Assembly: GCF_014385195.1 (NCBI RefSeq)
Contig: NZ_JACRTG010000034.1
Location: forward strand, 158,038-222,037
Source: Paratissierella segnis
GTDB taxonomy: Bacteria > Bacillota > Clostridia > Tissierellales > Tissierellaceae
DNA: 64,000 nucleotides
Direction: 5' to 3'
This document shows, in pieces, positions 29,201 through 36,669 of the stretch. Numbering within the stretch: position 1 is the stretch's first letter; every line of letters starts with the position of its first letter. Below the pieces are notes generated by a model. The model saw only the letters and a program-made list of their open reading frames with translations. It searched no databases and was not told the DNA's origin. The position numbers and the translations under genes were made by a program.

Positions 29201-29524
29201 CTCAAATTCAAGATTTTTAATTACATACCCTTTACCATCAAATGTTCCTGTAAAAGGCCTGCTGCTCGATCCTATAGGTTTCATTGATTTGCCAGTAATA
29301 GTTGCTTCTTTCATATCTATGTCTCCGGCTAATTCATAGGTCTTTGCCCATAGTTCCTGCTGCTCACCCCAAGAAGCATTTGCCAGTTCGATTAATTCAT
29401 CTGCTGTAGAAATTATTGTTATATCATCTCCAGCAGCCAATACAGCTGATTGTATTGCTAAACTTGGGAGCAAGTTAAAAATCATCGCTAAAATTAAGAT
29501 TATACTTAGAAATCTTTTTTTCAT
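26291..29524 (-). CDS. exported GLUG-repeat protein with DUF4430 domain
   Basis: A 1077-residue exported protein and first gene of operon B. A signal peptide (about 1-31) is followed by a first GLUG beta-helix block (about 75-300, with repeated GGLVGVN, GGLVGSN, GGLVGQN and GGLVGRS). A DUF4430 domain lies at about 375-475, with GWMFTINDKTPP. A second GLUG block covers about 515-850, and a C-terminal beta module about 980-1077 closely resembles the end of the next protein (shared DKLINYS and GEYYIK). AAGGAG precedes the ATG. GLUG domains occur in adhesins and bacterial surface proteins. Riboswitch control and DUF4430 suggest corrinoid-related surface binding. No anchor is visible. Confidence 0.8.
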   Translation of the reverse strand: MKKRFLSIILILAMIFNLLPSLAIQSAVLAAGDDITIISTADELIELANASWGEQQELWAKTYELAGDIDMKEATITGKSMKPIGSSSRPFTGTFDGKGYVIKNLEFEFTSTGGGLFNTISADGMIKNLGIEDARLRLGTHSGILAGENKGIIENCFVVDSILTSTSNTVGGLVGVNNGTVEKSFADNCIVKSEDSYSTTTGGLVGSNEKIGSIKQSYASATIEAKKWIGGLVGQNHGSVENSYAFGIIRGTEQIGGLVGRSDSGSSTVNSYANVDVFPTISGSGFIGGLNYSGGTAVNCFYNSERQLPTESSTDVSGVTEKTSTELKSDDILAILNGGQNIWAKAENINEGFPYIIAIPPKPTEEVPTGISVKVMVATYNKNSYKFKKHIDPIDILIDKEKPTVLDILEEGKDKIPYISKTGTYGEFVESIDGIEASAPDGWMFTINDKTPPVGVSTATVKDEDKILWFYGSPLNNFKGPKWDELLASVPEEGEESDELQGKGTEEEPYLIEKPTDFNHVMEYPKAHFKVNKPIDLSGISFEPIGTEDNPFMGNFDGNNQEISNLTIKKDKNSKNIGFFGVLIDAKVVNVKITNANIVGGSRLGILAGWAKEDKNGACLIGNCHVTGKITGLGTDVAKATRIGGLVGINDGNNTVEGTGSGSYVYSAIDKSSADVEVIGQTAPADDAGNVGGLVGWNRGVISNSFASGNVKGGNTTGGLAGSNWEQIYTSYATGNVTGSYSTGGFVGSSSIYSTIEDSYSTGNVIGSVGSGNYFGGFAGIISGAVKNCISTGTLMPGWSWNGGFAGFYDGNNIEKDIENSYGNSTDYLGNTIKGFGNVVDTTNPNYDKYKSVGVSFEEAKRKLKTILDVTLPEKEENEDKRAVKSEAEKYVDSVIIHKTVAKGTNITEDIVKLKDNMEIGTEISLVYSQKEYTGYITDKAPAGQFTLIKQNNTENNEKTSVTLVFIKNGEFETKDVEVIIEGTLATDPEDKIVIESLSEETIINGKDAKLKYKVTNLTDENIHATFTVGLYDKNTDKLINYSSTDKEFRANEEIEVEAIFLIPLKGEYYIKKFISK

Positions 29525-29590
29525 GCTATACCATCTCCTTTAAATTTTCATATACATAACACTAGTATAAAAAGAGCAAAAAAAGGCAAT

Positions 29591-29621
29591 AAAAAAAGCC
29601 CTAACCTTACCGATTAAGACC
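29591..29621 (-). terminator. riboswitch-linked terminator of operon B
   Basis: On the minus strand GGTCTTAATC pairs over 10 bp (several G-U) with GGTTAGGGCT across a 5-base loop, then TTTTTT. It lies between the cobalamin aptamer and the first gene, as expected for transcriptional attenuation when cobalamin is bound. Confidence 0.7.
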
Positions 29622-29704
29622 TTATAGTTCAATAATACAAATAATATAAATAAATATATCATTAATATTTGTTATCTATACATCTCGCCTCAATCCTAGA
29701 AGGT

Positions 29705-29860
29705 TTTTGCAATGCTATACTTAGGCAGTTCTCCTGACTTATGGTCATAGCGTATCTTCAACCTTCCCAGGGATTTCCCCAGTGGTTTGCATAAAGACGC
29801 TCACCAATTACAGTGGCCGGACCGTTCATGATTTTCACATGATTCTCTTTTAATCCTTTT
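29705..29860 (-). promoter_or_regulatory. cobalamin riboswitch, operon B
   Basis: A class I-like cobalamin aptamer on the minus strand. In order: GTGAAAATCATGAACGG, GGCCACTGTAA, CCACTGG followed by CTGGGAAGG, and the B12 box AAGTCAGGAGAACTGCCTAA at 29721-29740. It heads the GLUG, giant barrel and SLH genes. Binding of adenosylcobalamin or a related corrinoid is expected to lower expression through the terminator at 29591-29621. Confidence 0.93.
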
Positions 29861-29922
29861 TAAAATATAGAACCTAAATATTCAATATTAAGTTTTTAGT
29901 GTTAATTATTTCAATCTATTCT

Positions 29923-29951
29923 ATTATATACCATGCCTTTCCTTATATCAA
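29923..29951 (-). promoter_or_regulatory. promoter of cobalamin operon B
   Basis: TTGATA, a 17-base spacer and a perfect TATAAT on the minus strand, about 60 bases upstream of the riboswitch aptamer. Confidence 0.7.
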
Positions 29952-29991
29952 TGTAAATTTGCTTGAGGTTTTAAATTGTTTGGAATTGCTG

Positions 29992-32724
29992 TTAATTCTC
30001 AATAAGTCCATATTTAACCTTTATCCTGTCTAATTTTTCAAGCATAGGTTTTGCGGTAAAATATAAGAAAATCACAGTAGCTGCAGCATGTATCAAATCA
30101 AAGGGAATTCCTTGAATATAAGTTAAATAAAACATCTCAGCTGTAGGATTTTCCTGAAACATCAATACGGTTGCGGGATTCATAATCCCTCCGTAAATAA
30201 AAAATGTGGCTAATCCTCCAAAGATACATAATGAAGCTGTATTTCTCCTTAATAGACCCTTCCTAAACAGTACTCCAGTCACAAAACCAATAATCCCAAA
30301 AGCGAACATTTGCCATGGAGTCCAAGGTCCTTGACCCATAAACATATTGGATACAAAACCGGTGACAGCCCCAACTAAAAACCCGGTTTCCCCACCAAAT
30401 GCTACACCTGAAATAATTACAACAGCCACTACCGGTTTAAACTGCGGCAGCATAAAAAATGCGGCTCGCCCTGCTACTGCAATAGCGCAAAGTACCGCTA
30501 TAATAATCAATTCTCGCGCCTGAGGCTTACGTCCTTCAAATATCATTACAAAGGGCAGCATAGTTTCTAAAATAATAAGCATGCTAATAAAATAATATTT
30601 TCTATCATCCAGATAATAAATACCTATATAAATAGTTAAGGGTATCGCAACAAGTATCATCAGCATAGCTGCCAATGTTCGCTTTGAAAGATGACGTTTG
30701 TCAATCGACACCTGTTCATTTTCTATTGCAGCTTGTTTGGGATATATCATAAAACCAAAGACAATTAACTCTATTGTCAATGCTAGGATTATAAATGTAT
30801 AATTCCAATTGTCATTAATATCCCCCGTAATTACTGTATTAAAATCGCCTTTGGTAACAAATTCTAATATATTTCCCATATTTCTTGTGGCAAAAAAAAT
30901 AGTTCCGATAAAAGCTAATAAGGCTAAAGTTGCGCCAATCTTACGCCACAATGGAATTTTCCTTTTTCTATCTTCTGTCTTTTCGACCGAATCTTCCCAT
31001 AGTGAATCCACAATATCCACATCATCGGGAGGCTTTACTTGAAAAGATTCAATATCCCCTCCGCAGGCTATGATTACATCTTCCGCCGTTACTGCTGTTG
31101 GAAGCTTATGTCTTGCCATACGATTTGCAGTCGTAGTATAGAAACTGTTGTTGGAAAAAAACTTCTGAGGTGTATCCCAGCTTACAATATTGCCATCAAA
31201 AAACATGGCGCATCTATGGGCATATTTTGCACAAAACTCAATATCATGACTTACCATAATAATCGTAACACCTTTTTGCAAGAGCCCATACAAGATTTTG
31301 GAGAACTCCCGCTTAAACTCTGCATCCATACCTTTAGTAGGTTCATCCAAAATTAAAATTTTGGGTTCTAAAAGAAGTACCTTAGCCAGCGCCGCCCTCT
31401 GCTGCTCCCCGCCGGATAAATCATAAGGATGCATAGATAGCAAATTATCGAGATTGCATAACTTTACCATCTGATTTACTCTATTTTCTTTTTCCTCTTT
31501 GGATTTTTTCTGTTCCGAGAGCATTTCCAAGAGGTCTTCTTTTACGGTTTTCTTCACAAATATTGATTGTGAATTCTGCGGCAGTACGCCCAACATATTA
31601 TTAAATAATTGCTGATTGCTGATCTTAGATAGCCCTTTGCCATTTATTTTTACAGTTCCTCTATAAGGTTTATTGATACCGGAAATCAGGGATAATGTTG
31701 TGGTTTTTCCGGTGCCGTTTCCACCTAGAATAGCATAAAATTCACCGGGATATATTTTCATAGAAAGCCCTTTAATTACATCGGGTGCTTCCTTTTCGTA
31801 TCGAAAATATACTTCATCAAATTCTATAATAGGCTTAGTATCTTGCCTATACTCCAGATAATCATCAGCCACAGGCACTTTGCCTAAAGGATGATCTTCC
31901 GCAAAAGTATCCAGCCATTTCCTGCCCTCTCTTACAGTTACCGGCCATGTTAGATTGTTTTTTACTCCGGCATAAATACGCATAGGCACCGGCATGGCAA
32001 GAAACATGCTATGCTGCATCTCTTTTAATTCTCTGCCTACATCTTCCGGCGTTCCATCACAAATCAGTTGTCCATTATCCATAACCAGTATCCTATCTGA
32101 TAAAGGAAATACTTCCTCCAGACGATGCTCTGTCATTATAACTGTAATCCCCAATTCCCTGTTTATCTTTCCTACAACTGAGAGAAAATCTGCCGCTGCA
32201 ATGGGATCAAGCTGGCTGGTAGGCTCATCCAATATAAGTACAGAAGGCTGCATAGCCATAATTGAAGCAATGTTTAAAATCTGTTTTTGACCGCCTGACA
32301 GCTCGGACACATCTTTATAAAACCAATTTTGTATTCCAAAGAATGATGCCATTTCCGATACCCTGAGACGAATAGCGGGAGTATCAAATCCCAAGCTTTC
32401 AAGACCAAATGCCAGTTCATGCCATACCTTGTCCGTAACGATTTGATTGTCCAGTGATTGCATTACAAACCCGATCTTGGCGCTTTGAGTTCGTTGGTCA
32501 AGGGATGTTAACGGAGCCCCTTCAAATAAAATCACCCCATCTCTATCCCCATGGGGTGAAAGAACAGTCTTAAGCTGTCTAAACAATGTGGTTTTCCCAC
32601 AACCGGAGGAGCCGCAAAGAGTTACGAATTGCCCTTGTTCAATGGTTAGGGAAATATCATCAATAGCCCTTTTATCTGTTTGAGGATAGGAAAAAATTAA
32701 ATTTTCGATTCTATAGCTTTCCAT
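29992..32724 (-). CDS. fused ECF transporter: two ATPase domains plus membrane S component (cobalamin type)
   Basis: A 910-residue fusion. ATPase 1 (about 1-235) has Walker A GSSGCGKTT at 38-46, LSGGQKQ and LILDEPTSQLD. ATPase 2 (about 298-520) has GGNGTGKTT, LSGGEQQR and LILDEPTKGMD. About 600-910 is a polytopic domain ending in an S-component-like unit with GRAAFFMLPQFKPV and GQGPWTPWQMFAFG, resembling predicted cobalamin S component CbrT. ECF systems normally encode A, A' and S separately; here only the T subunit is separate. It overlaps the T gene by 28 bases. The ATG (MESYRI) has GGAGG at 7 bases, better than the TTG two codons earlier. Corrinoid import is inferred from the cobalamin riboswitch and S-domain motif. 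Confidence 0.85.
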   Translation of the reverse strand: MESYRIENLIFSYPQTDKRAIDDISLTIEQGQFVTLCGSSGCGKTTLFRQLKTVLSPHGDRDGVILFEGAPLTSLDQRTQSAKIGFVMQSLDNQIVTDKVWHELAFGLESLGFDTPAIRLRVSEMASFFGIQNWFYKDVSELSGGQKQILNIASIMAMQPSVLILDEPTSQLDPIAAADFLSVVGKINRELGITVIMTEHRLEEVFPLSDRILVMDNGQLICDGTPEDVGRELKEMQHSMFLAMPVPMRIYAGVKNNLTWPVTVREGRKWLDTFAEDHPLGKVPVADDYLEYRQDTKPIIEFDEVYFRYEKEAPDVIKGLSMKIYPGEFYAILGGNGTGKTTTLSLISGINKPYRGTVKINGKGLSKISNQQLFNNMLGVLPQNSQSIFVKKTVKEDLLEMLSEQKKSKEEKENRVNQMVKLCNLDNLLSMHPYDLSGGEQQRAALAKVLLLEPKILILDEPTKGMDAEFKREFSKILYGLLQKGVTIIMVSHDIEFCAKYAHRCAMFFDGNIVSWDTPQKFFSNNSFYTTTANRMARHKLPTAVTAEDVIIACGGDIESFQVKPPDDVDIVDSLWEDSVEKTEDRKRKIPLWRKIGATLALLAFIGTIFFATRNMGNILEFVTKGDFNTVITGDINDNWNYTFIILALTIELIVFGFMIYPKQAAIENEQVSIDKRHLSKRTLAAMLMILVAIPLTIYIGIYYLDDRKYYFISMLIILETMLPFVMIFEGRKPQARELIIIAVLCAIAVAGRAAFFMLPQFKPVVAVVIISGVAFGGETGFLVGAVTGFVSNMFMGQGPWTPWQMFAFGIIGFVTGVLFRKGLLRRNTASLCIFGGLATFFIYGGIMNPATVLMFQENPTAEMFYLTYIQGIPFDLIHAAATVIFLYFTAKPMLEKLDRIKVKYGLIEN

Positions 32725-33587
32725 TTCCAATCCTCCTTTATATTAATTGCAACCGGCGCCAAACATAGAGCCAAATAAGAAATATATAAACTCATGGAAT
32801 ATGGTTCAAATCTAACACCTCTCATGGTGGGGAAATACTTCCAGTAAAGTCCTTTCGTTATATAGCCAATTAAAATATATCCACCGAAAAATAATAAAAA
32901 AATTAGGGCATACTTATCCCTTTTATCAAAACGATAGATGGAAAAAGCAGTACGCCCCGGCAGTCCATAGCCGCGGCTTCTCATGGAATCCGCTATTTCA
33001 ATAGCATTTTCCAGTGCCCAAGTCACCATAATTGAAAGGATTCTCATACCATGTTTTGCCCTTTGAATAATACTGCCATTGGATACATCTCGCCCTATGC
33101 ATTTTTGCGCATTGGATACAATTTTAAGCTGCACTTTAAATCTAGGTACAAATCTCAATGTCATAGATAAAATCAAAGATAGCCCGGGAATAATCCTTCC
33201 AAATAGATATACGAATTTATCCGAAGTCATTACGGTATTGTAACAAGAAAACCAGCTTATTATAGTTACAAACATAATAGCCGCTGCAATACCGTAGGTA
33301 ATAGATTCTAATGTCAAAGGATTGCCATCTCTTAAATAGGTCAATATAGTAGCTCCTTCGTGATTAAAGGCCGGATTGATTAATGCGGTAATAATCAGCA
33401 TAGGCAGCATATATTTAAAATTAAATTTCAATGCCTTTTTACCATTTAAATAAATGGAATAGGTAAAGGCGGATATCAAGGAAATACCCAGACAAACAGG
33501 ATGCATAAAAAACATAGAAAAAACCAGTACCTGGGTAAAATAAACGAAATTAACAATTGGATGGTAATCAGAAAATGTATCTCTCAT
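32697..33587 (-). CDS. ECF transporter T component (EcfT-like)
   Basis: A 296-residue membrane protein with about six hydrophobic segments, of the EcfT/CbiQ family that couples ECF ATPases to the S component. The cytoplasmic coupling region contains the conserved ADSMRSRGYG segment. Its start codon overlaps the stop of the DUF4430 gene upstream (TAATG), and its end overlaps the fused ATPase/S gene, so the transporter is assembled from two coupled reading frames. Dedicated (group I-like) rather than shared ECF use is implied by the operon. Confidence 0.88.
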   Translation of the reverse strand: MRDTFSDYHPIVNFVYFTQVLVFSMFFMHPVCLGISLISAFTYSIYLNGKKALKFNFKYMLPMLIITALINPAFNHEGATILTYLRDGNPLTLESITYGIAAAIMFVTIISWFSCYNTVMTSDKFVYLFGRIIPGLSLILSMTLRFVPRFKVQLKIVSNAQKCIGRDVSNGSIIQRAKHGMRILSIMVTWALENAIEIADSMRSRGYGLPGRTAFSIYRFDKRDKYALIFLLFFGGYILIGYITKGLYWKYFPTMRGVRFEPYSMSLYISYLALCLAPVAINIKEDWKWKAIESKI

Positions 33588-34465
33588 TATTCCCCTCCAA
33601 GGCTGCTGTGTCCGCCTACATCCCGACCAAGATCGCAGGTGTAAACAAATTCCACTACATCCCCTTCTTCCAACTTGTATCGGGAAACTCCGTAGTTTGG
33701 AAACCAGTCATTGACCTTATACATCCAGCCGGAAAGCTCTCCTACATCAAATTCATAGAGATTGTTGATACCACAGATATAGGCGCTGTTGTACATGGGA
33801 GTGTTACGAAATTCCATATGGATTTTATTTTTCTTCATCTCCCGCTGCAGAAGGTTAAATACACTTTCCCCTTCATAAAAAGTAACTTTTGTAGCGGGAA
33901 ATATAACACCATCCTCCGGCACCAGTTCCCATTTTGCCTCATCAAGGTAATCCATATTATCCAAAATAGTATCACATCGAACGGATAAAGTACAGGTATA
34001 TGAAGCATCCTTTACAACAGTATCTTGAGGCTCTACAGGGATGGGTTTCCCTTCCGGCACCGGGTCGGTAAGATATTTATCCTTCCCTGTTTTAGTGTCA
34101 ATAATCATCCCTTTTTCTTTGGAATAAGACTCTGAACCTTCTTCAACTACTTCGGAGGATTCAGACTTTTTTGGTTTTTCACCTAATTTGTCCAAATCCG
34201 TCTGTGCGCCCGATTCCGTATTTTCCCCATCTTCATTTAAACCGTCTAAATCATCATCTGTATTTAAGCTCTCTACGTCATCTGATTGTTCTTTAGATTC
34301 ATCCTTATCTATAAGGGAAGGTTCTCCGGAAATATCTGCATTAATCTGCGAATCCTTATTATGGGGTTTATCTACTTTGACATAGTTCCCTCCCCAAAAA
34401 TATGTGACCGTAAGGACAAATAAGATAAGTATCCCTGCAATTATTTTCCCTTTGTGCTTCTTCAT
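33587..34465 (-). CDS. membrane-anchored DUF4430 protein
   Basis: A 292-residue protein. One N-terminal membrane anchor (about 8-27) is followed by a long acidic Ser/Glu/Asp linker (about 35-120) and a DUF4430 domain (about 157-280) carrying GWMYKVN at 246-252. The linker would hold the domain away from the membrane, within the wall. No lipobox cysteine is seen, so it is a membrane-tethered rather than lipidated protein. It lies between the SLH/barrel gene and the ECF T gene in the cobalamin-riboswitch operon. The inferred job is to bind corrinoid or hand it to the ECF importer; DUF4430 resembles the C-terminal domain of transcobalamin and intrinsic factor. Confidence 0.8.
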   Translation of the reverse strand: MKKHKGKIIAGILILFVLTVTYFWGGNYVKVDKPHNKDSQINADISGEPSLIDKDESKEQSDDVESLNTDDDLDGLNEDGENTESGAQTDLDKLGEKPKKSESSEVVEEGSESYSKEKGMIIDTKTGKDKYLTDPVPEGKPIPVEPQDTVVKDASYTCTLSVRCDTILDNMDYLDEAKWELVPEDGVIFPATKVTFYEGESVFNLLQREMKKNKIHMEFRNTPMYNSAYICGINNLYEFDVGELSGWMYKVNDWFPNYGVSRYKLEEGDVVEFVYTCDLGRDVGGHSSLGGE

Positions 34466-34478
34466 TTTATCTCATCCT

Positions 34479-36140
34479 CTATAAAAGATTTGCCGCTTCC
34501 AACATAGAATATAGCATCTTGGCTACTTCATACCTCTTAATAGCGTCCTTTGGTCTTATGTCAATGTCATCTTGTGAAAGTATGTTCTTTTGATAGCAAA
34601 ATGCTAATGAAGGTCTTGCCCAATTAGAAGAGGTAATGTAATCTGTAAACTGAGCCAATATATCTCTTACTTCCCCATCTGTCACGGCAGTTTCCATTCC
34701 GGTAAGCTTTGCCGCTCTGGCAACCATAGCAGCTGCCTCTTCTCGGCTAATAGTCCCCAATGGATTGAAGGTTGTAGGCGTAGTACCTTTTACAATTCCG
34801 TAACTATAAGCAGTACCAACTACATCTGCATACCAACTGTTTTCTGAAACATCTGTAAAAATACTATCATTCTTTCTGGGAAGTCCCAGCCCTTTTACTA
34901 TAATAGAAGCAAATTCTGCTCGGGTCATGGTAGAATCAGCATCAAAGATTTTTTCGGTTTTCCCATTGATTATACCTCTCTCTGCCAATGCTTCAATTGA
35001 TGACTTAGCTATATGGTTTCCAATATCATCAAAGGTTTTGCCGGGGGTTATTATTAGCATAAGTTTCACATCTGTATGTTTACCGGGTAACCCTATTTCT
35101 GTATCTTCTGCAGGTGGATTGACAATCTGCGCGGTATCAGTATCTCCCATACGATACAGGCTGTTTTTACCTGTTTTTGATCTGTTTGCAGCAACAAGAG
35201 CATAAAACGCCTGTTCAGTAGCCATTAAATTGCTGCCGCCATCAATTGTATGACTAAAACCCTGATTTTTTATATAAAATGTCATAAGGTTATTCAATAA
35301 TGTATTTCCATTCTTTACAAACCTTGGGTCATCTAATGAAATACCCAGCTCCCCTAATGCTGCAATAACCTGAGCTACACTTTCAGAATTTTCCTCATTC
35401 CAACTAGCGTACCCGCCCTTATTGTTTTGCAGCTTGGAAAGGCAATCCAATGCTTCTTCCGTAACTTTTTTTACATCTTCTCTATCTTGATATTTTGCCA
35501 ATGCTTGTAATGCCATTGCAGTAATATCCGGATCGCTTTGATAATCGTCATCTGCTTCTTCTGTCCCTCCATATAGTGAAAAACCGCCATCAGGAAGCTG
35601 CCTTTTTAGAATTTCATTTATATACATATCTCTGGTGGCTTGAACCTTTGCCTTAGGATTTTCCGGCATGGAATAATTGTCGCTATCCAGCGCTATAAGC
35701 GCAAATACGGGACCATTGATACCTTGCCAGATTGTCTTTTCAAAATCTCCTAAAGCAGTGGTCAGGTCATAACCTGCTACATCAGTAGGATCATAGCCGG
35801 CTGCAGTAAGTCCTAAAATTACGCGGGAATATTCAGTATATTTCTTATCATGCAGTATCCCATCGGCTGCTTTTACATAAGCCTCCACATTCTTATAATA
35901 ATTATCATAATAACTGTCCGGTATATCAAATTCTGAACGAGCAAGGCCGATAACCGCCCATTCACCGCCAACAGATCCTACCTGCGGATTTTTAACAGTT
36001 TTTTGAATATAGTTTGCTGTATCCTTTATTACGTCATTTATATTTAATGCTGCTGCATAAGCTGTCATTGGAACAGCACTAAACATCATTATCATTGCCA
36101 ATAGTATTGCCAATGGCTTTTTAAATCTCTTTCTAATCAT
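34479..36140 (-). CDS. SLH-anchored alpha/alpha-barrel (prenyltransferase-like) surface protein
   Basis: A 553-residue exported protein. A signal peptide (about 1-29, ending near TAYAA) is followed by a helical-repeat barrel of the prenyltransferase/squalene-cyclase superfamily (about 32-335), with repeats such as GLTAAGYDP, MALQALAKYQDRED and GGYASWNEENSESVAQVIAAL. Three SLH domains (about 365-553) follow, with MTRAEFASIIVKGLGLP and SREEAAAMVARAAKL. I chose the ATG giving MIRKRFKK over an upstream GTG, because AAAGGTG lies 9 bases before it. It is the first gene after a cobalamin riboswitch, 13 bases before the DUF4430 gene. The barrel matches the N-terminal fold type of intrinsic factor; corrinoid binding is inferred. 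Confidence 0.8.
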   Translation of the reverse strand: MIRKRFKKPLAILLAMIMMFSAVPMTAYAAALNINDVIKDTANYIQKTVKNPQVGSVGGEWAVIGLARSEFDIPDSYYDNYYKNVEAYVKAADGILHDKKYTEYSRVILGLTAAGYDPTDVAGYDLTTALGDFEKTIWQGINGPVFALIALDSDNYSMPENPKAKVQATRDMYINEILKRQLPDGGFSLYGGTEEADDDYQSDPDITAMALQALAKYQDREDVKKVTEEALDCLSKLQNNKGGYASWNEENSESVAQVIAALGELGISLDDPRFVKNGNTLLNNLMTFYIKNQGFSHTIDGGSNLMATEQAFYALVAANRSKTGKNSLYRMGDTDTAQIVNPPAEDTEIGLPGKHTDVKLMLIITPGKTFDDIGNHIAKSSIEALAERGIINGKTEKIFDADSTMTRAEFASIIVKGLGLPRKNDSIFTDVSENSWYADVVGTAYSYGIVKGTTPTTFNPLGTISREEAAAMVARAAKLTGMETAVTDGEVRDILAQFTDYITSSNWARPSLAFCYQKNILSQDDIDIRPKDAIKRYEVAKMLYSMLEAANLL

Positions 36141-36255
36141 TTTTATTTTCACCTTTCTTTTTCATTTTTGAAAGTCAATTTAGGCTTTAAGTCACCTATA
36201 GCTTGGATTAATAATTTTCTCTTGCCATCGTGCAAGACTAAAACTATATAATCAT

Positions 36256-36296
36256 TAAAAAACGACTGCAACAATCAATTTTGACTGCCACAGCCG
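36256..36296 (-). terminator. riboswitch-linked terminator of operon A
   Basis: On the minus strand CGGCTGTGGCAGTC pairs over 14 bp (with G-U pairs) with GATTGTTGCAGTCG, then TTTTTT. It lies between the cobalamin aptamer and the SLH/barrel gene. Confidence 0.8.
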
Positions 36297-36329
36297 TGTT
36301 TCTGCGATATTAATTAAACCTTATTCAAA

Positions 36330-36508
36330 TAAGGCTATTCTTTTGTAGGTCTTCTGACTTACACCTTAGCAGATTATCATATGCCAATCAAGCTCTGCCT
36401 TCCCAGTTTCCCAGTGACTGACTTTCGTCAACGAGCATTGATTATCGGTGCTTACAGCGGCGGTACCGTTCGGGATTTTCACCCAATTCCCTTTTTCAAT
36501 CCTATGCA
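36330..36508 (-). promoter_or_regulatory. cobalamin riboswitch, operon A
   Basis: A cobalamin aptamer on the minus strand. In order: GGGTGAAAATCCCGAACGGT, CCGCCGCTGTAAGC, CTGGGAAACTGGGAAGGC, and the B12 box AAGTCAGAAGACCTACAAAA at 36341-36360. It governs the SLH/barrel, DUF4430, ECF T and fused ATPase/S genes through the terminator at 36256-36296. Confidence 0.93.
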
Positions 36509-36562
36509 CTAATAGAATCACAAAAAATCATATTCGATTTTATTTAATATTTCTTATTTTAC

Positions 36563-36591
36563 ATTTTACATAGATTAACAGATTATGTCAA
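36563..36591 (-). promoter_or_regulatory. promoter of cobalamin operon A
   Basis: A perfect TTGACA, a 17-base spacer and TAAAAT on the minus strand, about 55 bases upstream of the aptamer. Confidence 0.75.
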
Positions 36592-36669
36592 TCCTAAATT
36601 CTTTCCCAAGTTTTTCACCATGTAATTAAATTTAAAACACACATAACCCATTAAATTATTAGGCTTTAT

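Noticed and set aside
33557..33988. 143-codon plus-strand frame over the membrane-anchored DUF4430 gene
   Set aside because: Antisense to a gene with a clear domain, operon context and translational coupling.
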